Origin: Pelatocladus maniniholoensis HA4357-MV3
GTDB lineage: Bacteria; Cyanobacteriota; Cyanobacteriia; Cyanobacteriales; Nostocaceae
Assembly: GCA_019359115.1 (NCBI GenBank)
Contig: JAHHHW010000101.1
Coordinates: forward strand, 1 to 53,409
Length of the DNA stretch: 53,409 bases
Direction: 5' to 3'
Shown in pieces: positions 31,719 to 40,167 of this stretch. Numbering within the stretch: the stretch's first letter is position 1; each line of letters begins with the position of its first letter. The notes beneath the pieces are model-generated. The model was not told where the DNA came from and did not search any database. It saw nothing but the letters and a program-made list of their open reading frames with translations. Position numbers and translations under genes: made by a program.

Positions 31719-33119
31719 TCATAAAGCAGCAAATGCAGGACGATGCTCAATCCAAGGTTTTGCAGTTTCTATTTGAGCGGCTAAACTGATGAGAATGGCT
31801 TCAGCAGCAGGTTTACCAATTAGCTGCACACTTATAGGTAAGCCATTGGCGTCAAAACCAACGGGAAGTGCGATCGCAGGTAAGCCAGTTGCATTCGCTA
31901 CTGGACAAGGAGCAATCCAATTGACAATATTTTGAAATGTTTCTTCCGGGCTGAGGTGCGCCCATTCTCCCACGCGAATAGGTGAATGTAAATATACTGG
32001 TAAAATGAGTATATCTACGGTGTCAAAAAAAGCGACGATTTGCCGTGACACCATCTGCATTTGATATACTGCTTGCAGGTATTCACCAGCAGAACCACTA
32101 CGTGCAAGTAACCAACGATTCACTGGTTGCAAGGCTTCTGGGGGAAGACCCGAAGCGGCTACACCAGTTTGCCATACGACCTGAAATGGTTCTACCAAAC
32201 CGCTAAAATCTGGACTTTTTTCTTCAACTGTGTGACCTAGTTCTGCTAATAATTTTACTGTTTGCAGAACGCCCTGCTGACAATTGGCGTCGGCTGTGCC
32301 AATAGGTGGAATTGCTGTAGCATAGGCAACACGTAGCTTACCAATTCTTTCTTTACTGGCAACGAGAAAAGATGGTTCAGGATCGCTTAACCAGTAGGGG
32401 TCGCCTGTGACATAGCCAGACATAACATCTAAAAGGGCTGCTGCATCAGCAACAGTGCGAGCAATTGGGCCGTTAGTAGCAATTCCACTGAGGCGATCGC
32501 CTACAGGTGCATGAGTGACTCGTCCTCTAGCTGGCTTGATTCCCACTAATCCACAACAAGCCACCGGGCCACGAATTGAACCACCACCATCAGAACCTTG
32601 AGCGATCGCACATAATCCAGCTGCAACTGCTGCGGCTGCACCACCACTAGATCCACCGGGAGTGTATTCTAAATTCCAAGGATTTCTAGCTGGTGGAAAA
32701 CCCGTAGGTTCTGTGTAAGGAAATGAACCAAGCTCTGAAGTGGCAGTTTTACCAAGAAGAATAAAACCTGCTTGCTTAATCCGTGTGACTACACCATCAT
32801 CAAAGTCAGGAATGTTGTTAAGTAACGCCGGATTACCAAAGTTACAAGGAACACCAGCTACAGGATTGAGGTCTTTGATTGAAATTGGCACACCAAAAAA
32901 CGGTGGTAATTCCTTGCTATTTACCAACATTTCTGTTTTGGCTTTCGCATCAGCGATCGCTTGTTCTGCTGTCACCGTAAAATAACTTCCCAGTTGGGGA
33001 TTGAGGCGTTGAATCCGTTCTAGATATATCTGCACTAACTCTAATGGTGACACTTCCCGATGTCGGATTAACCGTGCTTGTTCCAGGGCTGGGGTAAAGG
33101 CTAAGTCTATTGAGTTCAT
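31719..33119 (-). CDS. Amidase-signature family amidohydrolase
   Basis: A 466-residue enzyme with the Ser-cisSer-Lys triad of the amidase signature family. Lys is in GVPISIKDLN, the cis-Ser in QGSDGGGSIRGPVACC, and the glycine/serine-rich signature is YTPGGSSGGAAAAVAAG. The family hydrolyses amide bonds; GatA is a relative, but no GatC/GatB neighbours are here and the C-terminus differs, so a general amidase is more likely. The substrate is unknown. It reads toward the tandem repeat array. Confidence 0.88.
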   Translation of the reverse strand: MNSIDLAFTPALEQARLIRHREVSPLELVQIYLERIQRLNPQLGSYFTVTAEQAIADAKAKTEMLVNSKELPPFFGVPISIKDLNPVAGVPCNFGNPALLNNIPDFDDGVVTRIKQAGFILLGKTATSELGSFPYTEPTGFPPARNPWNLEYTPGGSSGGAAAAVAAGLCAIAQGSDGGGSIRGPVACCGLVGIKPARGRVTHAPVGDRLSGIATNGPIARTVADAAALLDVMSGYVTGDPYWLSDPEPSFLVASKERIGKLRVAYATAIPPIGTADANCQQGVLQTVKLLAELGHTVEEKSPDFSGLVEPFQVVWQTGVAASGLPPEALQPVNRWLLARSGSAGEYLQAVYQMQMVSRQIVAFFDTVDILILPVYLHSPIRVGEWAHLSPEETFQNIVNWIAPCPVANATGLPAIALPVGFDANGLPISVQLIGKPAAEAILISLAAQIETAKPWIEHRPAFAAL

Positions 33120-33257
33120 TTGATTATTAAGTAGATAGTTGTGTTTATTATTAGCGTTTTCTAAGTAATTTTTTACCTAAAATTGTTAGTTTATCAGGAA
33201 TTTAGGGAACTTTAAATATATAGCTCTTAATATTTACCATTCATACAGCTTTCTGAG

Positions 33258-33410
33258 GGGAGCATCCCAATTTTTGAAAAATATATTTGTCATTCTGAGC
33301 GTAACGAAGCGGAGCGAAGAATCTCAAGTCTTGAATTGGTCTTGAGATGCTTTATTATGCTATCGATCCATTTAGTATGACAGTCAATTTAAACATTTGG
33401 AATGCTCCCC
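33258..33410. mobile_element. GGGAGCATCCCAA-ended repeat with 8-bp target duplication
   Basis: The ends GGGAGCATCCCAATTTT and AACATTTGGAATGCTCCC are inverted and shared with the copies at 153-317 and 36957-37128. The core is different: a TGTCATTCTGAGCGTAACGA-type sequence that is itself a widespread bacterial interspersed motif. The 8-base sequence TTTCTGAG directly flanks both ends (33250-33257 and 33411-33418). It occupies most of the 400-base gap between the amidase gene and the next gene; the rest of the gap is A/T-rich with no other feature. Confidence 0.75.
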
Positions 33411-33519
33411 TTTCTGAGTTCTAAAGGAGGTGGTTTCGCTATTAATTTAGCTACAACTCCACTTCATAGACATTTTCATCGTAGTGCATCAATCTTAAAA
33501 AAATCCTAAAGGCATATTT

Positions 33520-35043
33520 ATGGCAGACTTAGAAAAGCTAGTTAATGAACTACTACACCTTGCTGACAGTCTTAAGCTTACGATTGGCAATACTGATCAA
33601 ATTAAAAATGAAATCATACGCATAACTAATGTTCAAGAGCAAATCTGTAACATTAGAGAAGTTATTGAGGAAGAATTGGGATTTGAGAAAATAAAAAACT
33701 TTGCAATGAAAACACTACCTTTTATAGGGACAGTGGCTAGTATTTTTATTCCTGGTGGTTTTTTAGTAGATGCAGCTATTACAGGTAGCGCGGGTTTTAT
33801 CGCAGAAAAATTTGGCAATCCAGAGACGGAAATTACTCTGAATGATTTACAAGAAAAAATTGAATCATGGCTTGAATGGTGTGATATTCTGAAAGAAATC
33901 TCAGAAGATATTTTAAAAAAGTACCAAATTATCAATCAAATTAAATTATATAGTAAGTTTTTCAGCTTACCTACTCAATTTCAAAATATTGATGATAGCC
34001 TAAGAATTAACTTAGCCTTTGGTAATTCCAATATTTTACAACAGCAAAAACAAAAAATTATTAATTTACAAAACCAATTGTTAAAAATACAGCAAATAAT
34101 AAATGATATTATTAACTATATTGAAAATGATGATCAAGATATATTAAGAGTGGTAGTAGGTTTATCTGGTTTTTTTGGAGATTCTTATTTTGCAATAGAA
34201 TGGTATGACGATGAACACGGATTAATTGTATCTAGTGATGATAAATTTAAAGCCGTAGCAGATGTCCTTGCTGAGTGTAAATATTTTAAAGAGAAAACAG
34301 GTACTTTAATTGTACAGGGCAATATTCTTAGAGGACAAGTAGAAGAAGCCATAAACTCTTTACAACAGAAAAATCAAAAAGTAGAACTTTCTCAAAGTAA
34401 AACAGTAACTTCTCTCTCTAATCTAGAACAAAAATCAAAAAAACAGACCAAATTAGGACATTTGATTTTATTGATGACTTCAAGTTTAGCAGCCTTAATT
34501 TTTGTTAGCCTGCTAGTCACCGAAAAATTACATCAGATACAGCAGATCGGCTTTCATTTAAATCAAGATGGAATTTATTTAACTAACCTAAAATCTGCTG
34601 AAAAACTTGGTATGGAAGCTGCTGTTATGGTGCAAAACCCACCACATCCTATAGAAGTTTGGCAGCAAGCAAAAGCTAAATGGCAAAAAGCATTACAGTT
34701 GTTAGAAACTATTCCAGAAGGAACATCAATTTCTGTTCAAGCAAAAAAGCAGTTAGTTAAATATCGTTTTAACTATGATGCCATTAACAAAAGATTGATG
34801 ACTGAACAGAAAGCAATGACAAACTTACAACTTTCCCAAAAACTAGCAATGGAAGCTGCTATTATTGTGCAAAATCCACCACATCCTCCAAAAGTTTGGC
34901 AACAAGCAAAAGCTAAATGGCAACAAGCAATTGATTTATTAGAAGGCATACCTGACAGTGTATCTATATCTAATCAAGCTAAGGAGAAGCTTTATACATA
35001 TAAAACTAACTACACCGCTATTAGTACACGGTTAGAAGACTAA
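33520..35043 (+). CDS. Unrecognised membrane protein with duplicated C-terminal module
   Basis: A 507-residue protein. The N-terminus (1-60) is helical; a long hydrophobic, glycine-rich segment spans 62-97 (TLPFIGTVASIFIPGGFLVD). A helical, coiled-coil-like region (100-205) and a small mixed domain (205-285) follow. A transmembrane helix at 313-333 is followed by two copies of a 70-residue module (358-428 and 437-507) with the shared core NPPHP...VWQQAKAKWQ and IP.....SIS.QAK. Base composition is A/T-rich compared with its neighbours, suggesting transfer or relaxed constraint. It stands alone. Such modules occur in several Nostocales proteins; the function is unknown. Confidence 0.7.
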   Translation: MADLEKLVNELLHLADSLKLTIGNTDQIKNEIIRITNVQEQICNIREVIEEELGFEKIKNFAMKTLPFIGTVASIFIPGGFLVDAAITGSAGFIAEKFGNPETEITLNDLQEKIESWLEWCDILKEISEDILKKYQIINQIKLYSKFFSLPTQFQNIDDSLRINLAFGNSNILQQQKQKIINLQNQLLKIQQIINDIINYIENDDQDILRVVVGLSGFFGDSYFAIEWYDDEHGLIVSSDDKFKAVADVLAECKYFKEKTGTLIVQGNILRGQVEEAINSLQQKNQKVELSQSKTVTSLSNLEQKSKKQTKLGHLILLMTSSLAALIFVSLLVTEKLHQIQQIGFHLNQDGIYLTNLKSAEKLGMEAAVMVQNPPHPIEVWQQAKAKWQKALQLLETIPEGTSISVQAKKQLVKYRFNYDAINKRLMTEQKAMTNLQLSQKLAMEAAIIVQNPPHPPKVWQQAKAKWQQAIDLLEGIPDSVSISNQAKEKLYTYKTNYTAISTRLED

Positions 35044-35188
35044 AAATTTATATAATTTGAAACTATTCTTCTTTAATGCTGGTATTAAGCAAGGGTGTTT
35101 TCTTGGTAACAAATTAATCTGAGGAATATTTAGATTGTATTAAAACAAATGCGATCGCTTTCTTTCCTAGCTAGTTTATGATTTAAAT

Positions 35189-35854
35189 CTAAATCGCTTC
35201 TGTTAGTTGATTGTTCAAGGTTTCAAGATCAATTTCGTAGCGTTGAAACAGGTCGCTCAAAATAGTCTTGTCTGTTTCAGCTAGACGGACTAAACCCCAC
35301 AACAGATGCTCAGTCCCAATAGATTTCTTACCCTGAAGCCGAACGACTTGCAATGCAAGCTCTAGAATGAACTTACTCTGTGGGCTAAATTTTGGATTCT
35401 CGCGAGATTCAAAAGAATGTTCATTGGTTTCTATGTCCAGTGTCGCGCCATTTGCTCGAAGTAAACGAGCAGAGGTTGTAGTTGGATCAGCTAACAAGCC
35501 AGCAAACAGATGTTCTGGCTCGACTTGCGATTTCTGCGAACGTGCTACCTCATTTCGTGCAAACTTGACTGCGTTGATTGCTTTTTCGGTGAACCGCTCG
35601 AAACCAAACTCGAAACCAAAGTGATTTTTGAATCGCTCAACAAGTGTTTGCATAGAATTTTTTGCCTCGTAGATGAAAACGTCTTCAAGTGGAACGTTGA
35701 ACAGACTAGCAATTTTGAAAGCCATGTCTAGGCTGGGGTCAAACTTGCCAGATTCAAAACCATTGACCGCCTGACGACTAACTCCTAACTTCCTGGCGAG
35801 GTCAGATTGTGACTACTGGTGCAGTTGCCGAAGTTCTTTCAGTCGGTTTTGCAT
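35189..35854 (-). pseudogene. HTH (XRE)-ClpN fusion regulator interrupted by an amber codon
   Basis: From the ATG at 35854 the frame reads MQNRLKELRQLHQ, then TAG (35813-35815), then SQSDLARKLGVSRQAVNGFE and on without a break to 35189. This is a classic XRE helix-turn-helix (about 60 residues) fused to a Clp N-terminal double repeat (FTEKAINAVKFARNEVARSQ, VEPEHLFAGLL, IGTEHLLWGLV). The stop sits where the family normally has Trp or a similar residue, so one TGG-to-TAG change explains it. Reinitiation at the ATG at 35725 would yield a 178-residue ClpN-like protein without DNA binding. Alternatives are stop readthrough or a sequencing error. Confidence 0.82.
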
Positions 35855-35874
35855 AGCTTCGTTGATTCGTGGTC

Positions 35875-35911
35875 AAGTACTACTTTACATATTTGAACGC
35901 CAAAGCGTCAA
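35875..35911 (-). promoter_or_regulatory. Possible operators upstream of the HTH-ClpN gene
   Basis: The perfect 11-base palindrome AAGTACTACTT (35875-35885) and the near-perfect inverted repeat TTGAACGC-CAAA-GCGTCAA (35893-35911) lie 21-57 bases before the start codon. This is the position expected for autoregulation by an XRE protein. This is inference from symmetry only. Confidence 0.4.
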
Positions 35912-36133
35912 GTTTCACTTAACAAAGATTGTTTAGATAATGTTTGGGGTAGTAGGAAATCCCATTGCGTACATACAAAGTTAGTGCGATCACTCATTTT
36001 TCACTTCTGTTTAAAGACGGGTATTCACGCCCAAAATCATCCGGTTTACCTCACTAACTTTTCAAGAAAGAATCGCCATCATAGATTTATAAATCAAAAG
36101 TTCAGAATTAAGGGCAATCAGGGGAGATTAAAA

Positions 36134-36613
36134 ATGGCTATTATTCGTTGGCGGACTTACCCAGAAATTAATGCTTTCAACCGTCAAATGGATCAAATTT
36201 TTGATGATATGTTGCGAGTTAAACGTCAGCCAGAAATGACTTGGAAACCAGCAGTTGAACTCCAAAATACCAATGATAATCTAATTTTGCGAGTCCAAAT
36301 CCCTGGTGTAGAAGCAAAAGACTTGGATATTCAAGTAACAAAAGAAGCAGTTGCGATTACTGGTGAAAACCGTTACGAAAACAAAGGTCAAATTCGTTCA
36401 GAATTCCACTATGGAAAATTCCAACGAGTGATTCCTCTACCAGTAGCAATTCAGAATGACCAAGTACAAGCAGAGTACAAAAACGGTATACTGACGCTGA
36501 CATTACCTAAAGTTACAGAAGCGCGTCAGAAAGTAGTGAAAATCAATTTAGCAGATAACACTACTGAGCCAGTTGCAAAAGTAGCCCCAACAGAAGAACC
36601 CCAAGCTGCTTAA
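36134..36613 (+). CDS. Small heat-shock protein, Hsp20/alpha-crystallin family
   Basis: A 159-residue chaperone that binds unfolding proteins and, in cyanobacteria, thylakoid membranes. The alpha-crystallin domain runs from about 35 to 135, with VELQNTNDNLILRVQIPGVE, DLDIQVTKEAVAITGE and the closing NGILTLTLPK signature. The start is at the ATG at 36134, with GGGGAGA upstream; an in-frame extension back to 35984 is non-homologous leader. The C-terminal tail lacks an obvious I-x-I motif, ending VKINLADNTTEPVAKVAPTE. The long leader could hold an RNA thermometer, as reported for cyanobacterial hsp17, but I could not define one. Confidence 0.92.
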   Translation: MAIIRWRTYPEINAFNRQMDQIFDDMLRVKRQPEMTWKPAVELQNTNDNLILRVQIPGVEAKDLDIQVTKEAVAITGENRYENKGQIRSEFHYGKFQRVIPLPVAIQNDQVQAEYKNGILTLTLPKVTEARQKVVKINLADNTTEPVAKVAPTEEPQAA

Positions 36614-36670
36614 TTTGCAATTGAGCAAATCAAAATTTTACCTTATTGGTTGGTTTGTGTGATGGAGATT

Positions 36671-36724
36671 AACCGCTTTCGTTTTCTAGAAATTAAATTC
36701 TAGATCGCGAAGGCGGTTTTTTTA
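36671..36724 (+). terminator. Terminator after hsp20
   Basis: The stem AACCGC...GCGGTT with internal TTTCTAGAA/TTCTAG and TCG/CGA pairing ends in seven T residues, 58 bases downstream of the hsp20 stop. Confidence 0.75.
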
Positions 36725-36803
36725 TATGTTTCCAATGGTAATGTCCACTCGATATAAAATAAAGTAGATAATTCTAAATTAGGTCTATTTTATTATCATC
36801 CAG

Positions 36804-36925
36804 CCCGCCTCATAATTAATTGGTGAGGCTAATAGCAAAACTCGGTTAAAACCGACTGTTGATTGGTACTTTAGTCAGTTTTAGAGGACTTCAACTATTA
36901 GCCGGTGAACTTTAGTTCAGGGCGG
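36804..36925. repeat. Interspersed repeat with GAGGCTAATAGCAAAA motif
   Basis: CCCGCC, a 15-base variable stretch, then GAGGCTAATAGCAAAA followed by a small palindrome (CTCGGTTAAAACCGA), ending near GTTCAGGGCGG. A related arrangement (CCCGCC ... GAGGCTCATAGCAAAA, then GTCCACTTAAGTGGAC) is at 52496-52547. It is part of the 583-base gene-free gap between hsp20 and miaE. Confidence 0.5.
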
Positions 36926-36956
36926 TTTATGTCTAAAATGAAATAGCCTTGATTCT

Positions 36957-37128
36957 GGGAGCATCCCAAATGTTCAAAACGCCTGCGATTGAAATCGCAG
37001 TCTGATAGCGAAAGTCGGCTTCAGCAGACTGTTTGATTTTATGAAGTCGTCTGAAGACGACTTGCGCTATTAGCAAAGGGTTTAAACCCTTTGCTTTACG
37101 GTATTTTGAAAAAATTGGGATGCTCCCC
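36957..37128 (+). repeat. MITE-like repeat with GGGAGCATCCCAA ends, copy 3
   Basis: Inverted ends GGGAGCATCCCAAATG and AATTGGGATGCTCCC. Internal palindromes are TGCGATTGAAATCGCA, GTCGTCTGAAGACGAC and GGGTTTAAACCC. It aligns over its length with the reverse complement of 153-317. The flanks TTGATTCT and CTGATCCT agree at six of eight positions, perhaps an eroded target duplication. Confidence 0.75.
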
Positions 37129-37196
37129 TGATCCTAAATTTTGACCAAAAATTCCCCAGAAAAATTTTGTCGGCTCAATCCAAAATCTAAAATCGG

Positions 37197-37802
37197 ATGA
37201 CTGTGTTATCTTCTGCTTTACCAACGATTAACATTCTCAAACAACTTACCAGTTCTGCTTGGATCGAACAGGCGATATCTAATTTAGATATTATCCTCCT
37301 CGACCACGCTCAATGCGAACGCAAAGCGGCTGGTGTGGCGTTGAACTTGATGTTTCGCTATCCTTCCAATGCGAAGATGGTGCGGGAACTCACCAAAATT
37401 GCTCGCGAAGAACTCGAACACTTCGAGCAAGTCAATCAATGGCTAGAAGATAAAAATATACCGATGCGCCCTCTGACACCGCCTCCCTATGGCGCAGGTT
37501 TAAAAGCCCAAATTCGCCCCAAAGAATCTGATCGCTTGTTAGATTCTTTGTTAGTCAGTGGATTAATTGAAGCTCGTAGTCACGAACGTTTGGGTTTATT
37601 AGCTACTCATTGTCCTGAGCCAAAATTAGCCAAATTTTATCACAGTTTGATGGCATCCGAAGCCCGTCATTTTGGAACTTACTGGGTGCTAGCTGATACT
37701 TATATTGACCGTGAAATTGTTAACAAAAGACTCGATGAATTAGCAATTATTGAGAGTGAATTGCTAGTGAATTTACATCCTGAACCGAGAATTCATAGTT
37801 AG
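37197..37802 (+). CDS. miaE: tRNA-(ms2io6A)-hydroxylase MiaE
   Basis: A 201-residue diiron protein of the ferritin-like MiaE family, which hydroxylates the isopentenyl side chain of ms2i6A37 in tRNAs reading U-starting codons. Metal-ligand motifs are visible: ILLDHAQCERKAAG, AREELEHFEQVNQWL, SGLIEARSHERLGLLA and MASEARHFGTYW, with paired Glu and E-x-x-H sites. Length is typical. It starts at the ATG at 37197. Confidence 0.92.
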   Translation: MTVLSSALPTINILKQLTSSAWIEQAISNLDIILLDHAQCERKAAGVALNLMFRYPSNAKMVRELTKIAREELEHFEQVNQWLEDKNIPMRPLTPPPYGAGLKAQIRPKESDRLLDSLLVSGLIEARSHERLGLLATHCPEPKLAKFYHSLMASEARHFGTYWVLADTYIDREIVNKRLDELAIIESELLVNLHPEPRIHS

Positions 37803-37853
37803 GAACGGGGAACAGGGAACGAAGCTTGACCATTGACCATTGACTTTTTACTA

Positions 37854-38372
37854 ATGACTAATCACTATTACAAAGATTTTTTGATTCGGAGTTGGGAAGA
37901 AGGCGATCGCATTCCTGCTTCAGAAGTTATCCGGTCTGTATTATCAGAATATAGTCTTGGTTGGGAGCCAGATGGTGCTGATCGAGATGTGTTGCAAGTC
38001 GAAGAATGTTACTTAGCCACTGGTGGAGAGTTTTGGGTAATTGAATACCAAAATCAAGTTGTGGGTACGAGTGCATATTACCCGATTCATCGAGGCGAAA
38101 AAGCTGTAGAAATTCGCAAAATGTATCTTTTGCCGATTGCTAGAGGTATAGGATTAGGGAAATATTTGTTACAAGAATTAGAGAGAGCGATCGCCAAGCG
38201 TGGTTTTCAGCAAATTTGGATTGAAACCGCCAGTGTTTTAGCAGAAGCAGTCAAGTTGTATGAAAGCAATGGTTACAAAGCTGCAAGAGGTGTAGAGACA
38301 ACACGGTGCGATCGCGTTTATGTGAAAATTTTAACGGGCGACAATTGCGCCCGCAAGTCAACTGCGAGCTAA
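37854..38372 (+). CDS. GNAT-family N-acetyltransferase
   Basis: A 172-residue GNAT protein. Strand EFWVIEYQNQVVGTSAYYP is followed by EIRKMYLLPIARGIGLGKYL, with the acetyl-CoA loop R-G-I-G-L-G, then AKRGFQQIWIETAS and AVKLYESNGY. The ATG at 37854 is preferred over a TTG at 37833. Its first codons (ATGACTAATCAC) continue a run of TTGACCA/CTAATGA heptamers. The substrate is unknown. Confidence 0.82.
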   Translation: MTNHYYKDFLIRSWEEGDRIPASEVIRSVLSEYSLGWEPDGADRDVLQVEECYLATGGEFWVIEYQNQVVGTSAYYPIHRGEKAVEIRKMYLLPIARGIGLGKYLLQELERAIAKRGFQQIWIETASVLAEAVKLYESNGYKAARGVETTRCDRVYVKILTGDNCARKSTAS

Positions 38373-38432
38373 TACTGAAAACTTAAAGATTTACTGATAA
38401 TTGATAATTGATAATTGATAACTGTTAACTGA

Positions 38433-38654
38433 TCAAGTCTCATCAGTCTCGTCTACGTAATTCAAAAAATCACCCGGTTGAGCGTTTAGTTGTTTACAAA
38501 TCACTTCAACAGTTCCTCTGTCTGGATAAATATTTCTATCCCTCCAAAGCCTAAATGCAGTTGCTCTTGGTAGTCCAGTGATTTGCCAAAACTTGTTTGC
38601 GCTAGGAATACCTTTTTCTTTGCCAAATTCTTGAATTCTATTTGTTAATCCCAT
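38433..38654 (-). CDS. Small helix-turn-helix (Cro/C1-type) protein
   Basis: A 73-residue protein with an XRE-like DNA-binding domain: MGLTNRIQEFGKEKGI, then ITGLPRATAFRLWRD (recognition-helix region) and GTVEVICKQLNAQPGDFLNY. This is the pattern of single-domain cyanobacterial transcriptional regulators. An AATTGAT repeat tract lies directly after its stop. The target is unknown; it may be a remnant of a toxin-antitoxin or phage-like regulator. Confidence 0.75.
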   Translation of the reverse strand: MGLTNRIQEFGKEKGIPSANKFWQITGLPRATAFRLWRDRNIYPDRGTVEVICKQLNAQPGDFLNYVDETDET

Positions 38655-38711
38655 TTTCTTAGACTACTTCGGAATATACTTATTCATAATAAATTACAAT
38701 ATACCTGCATC

Positions 38712-38804
38712 TTGACTTGGAGCAACGGCGAGCAAGATGTTTTTGTTGACAAAGATGCTCAAGCCATCGCCCAAACACTAAGAAAAATCACAAAACCAAT
38801 CTAA
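38712..38804 (+). pseudogene. C-terminal coding remnant
   Basis: A short open frame reads LTWSNGEQDVFVDKDAQAIA, then QTLRKITKPI and stop. The composition is protein-like but there is no start signal, so it is probably the tail of a decayed gene. It is followed by a TGAGCAATGCTCACCCTACC motif and a TGACCAA heptamer array before comF. Confidence 0.3.
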
Positions 38805-38890
38805 ATTTCCATCCAGGGTGAGCAATGCTCACCCTACCGCTTCAGAGAAATATTTGTTACAAATGACCAATGACCAATGACCAATGAGAA

Positions 38891-39541
38891 ATGATCAATT
38901 GGAAAAACCTACTCAACCTCTTTCTCCAATCTCATTGTCCTTTGTGTGAGCGTTCCACTTCCCAAGAATTATGTCCAAACTGTCTTCGCCAACTGCAAAA
39001 ATGTCATAATCCCAACACCCATTCTTTACCGATATTTGCTTGGGGTGCATATGGCGGTATCCTCAAACGAGCGATCGCCACTATGAAATACGAAAATCAC
39101 CCGGAAATTGCTCGTCCGTTGGGACAATTATTAGCAGAAGCATGGTTATCACATCGGAAGTGCGATCAGAATTTAGTAGTTGTTCCGATTCCACTTCACG
39201 TCGAAAAGCTCAAACAACGCGGGTATAACCAAGCTACACTCATCGCTCAAAGCTTTTGTGAAGTCACCGGATTACGATTAAAAAAACATGGTTTAGAAAG
39301 AATTAAAGTAACTGAAGCACAATTTGGCTTATCAGCATTACAGCGACAAGAAAACTTAACAGAAGCCTTTGGATTAGGGCAAGACTTGCGTGTATCTCCG
39401 AAAATCCCAGTACTATTACTAGATGATATTTATACCACAGGCGCGACTGCTAGGTCTGCTATCCAAACACTTCATCAAAGCGGTATATCTGTTTATGGTT
39501 TAGTGGCAGTTGCAACCACTGCTAAGTTTTTAAAACCTTGA
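38891..39541 (+). CDS. comF: ComF family phosphoribosyltransferase-like protein
   Basis: A 216-residue protein. An N-terminal zinc-finger-like region (CPLCERSTSQELCPNCL) is followed by a PRTase domain with VVPIPLHVEKLKQRGYNQA and the PRPP-binding loop VLLLDDIYTTGATA. ComF is required for DNA uptake in naturally competent bacteria, and competence is documented in several cyanobacteria. It starts at the ATG at 38891, immediately after TGACCAATGA heptamers. Confidence 0.9.
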   Translation: MINWKNLLNLFLQSHCPLCERSTSQELCPNCLRQLQKCHNPNTHSLPIFAWGAYGGILKRAIATMKYENHPEIARPLGQLLAEAWLSHRKCDQNLVVVPIPLHVEKLKQRGYNQATLIAQSFCEVTGLRLKKHGLERIKVTEAQFGLSALQRQENLTEAFGLGQDLRVSPKIPVLLLDDIYTTGATARSAIQTLHQSGISVYGLVAVATTAKFLKP

Positions 39542-39646
39542 TAACTGATAACTGATAACTGATAACTGAATCATACGTGGGCAAGCTGTGCTAGAGACAA
39601 CTATAATTAAGCCAATCGCGCTTAATTTGTGGGAAAACTTTTGGGG

Positions 39647-40108
39647 ATGAGAAGTCAGGCTTTTATTGTAAGTTTAAAAAAAATTGCTTTCATTCCTGCC
39701 TCTTTGCTGGTAATTGGTATAAGTGCAACAGCAACTTTTGCTCAAGTTAACAAGTTGTACAATCCAATTCCTCTACCTGGCAGTTATGAAGTTTCTGATA
39801 CACTGTCAGAAAAAGATATTCCCACAGGTCAGGGTGGATTTGCCCGTGACTATATGGTGAGTCTGAAAAAGGGTGATAATCTAGCGGTTGATCTCAGTTC
39901 GGAAAACTTTGATAGTATTGTGACTCTGTTGGGACCAGACGGTACAACAGTCGCAGAAAATGATGATGGCCCTGATGGTAGTAGTAATTCTTTGTTGTTT
40001 ACCCGCATTGTAGAACCCGGAACTTACATCGTTCGCGTCCGGTCTTTCGGCGAAACTGGAGTAGGGACTTTTAAACTCAAGGTAACGCGATTGCAACCAG
40101 TTAAATAA
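39647..40108 (+). CDS. Secreted protein with PPC (pre-peptidase C-terminal) domain
   Basis: About 153 residues. A signal peptide (LKKIAFIPASLLVIGISATA, cleaved near TFAQ) precedes a PPC beta-sandwich with YMVSLKKGDNLAVDLSS, FDSIVTLLGPDGTTVAENDD and IVEPGTYIVRVRSFGETGVG. The D-D-G-x-D-G-S stretch may bind calcium. Here the domain stands alone rather than attached to a protease. Start is uncertain between GTG 39629 and ATG 39647; neither has a good Shine-Dalgarno. An ATTTTGG repeat follows it. Confidence 0.82.
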   Translation: MRSQAFIVSLKKIAFIPASLLVIGISATATFAQVNKLYNPIPLPGSYEVSDTLSEKDIPTGQGGFARDYMVSLKKGDNLAVDLSSENFDSIVTLLGPDGTTVAENDDGPDGSSNSLLFTRIVEPGTYIVRVRSFGETGVGTFKLKVTRLQPVK

Positions 40109-40167
40109 TTTTGGATTTTGGATTTTGGATTTTGAATTTGAGATTGAGAAAGATCCAAAATCTCAAA

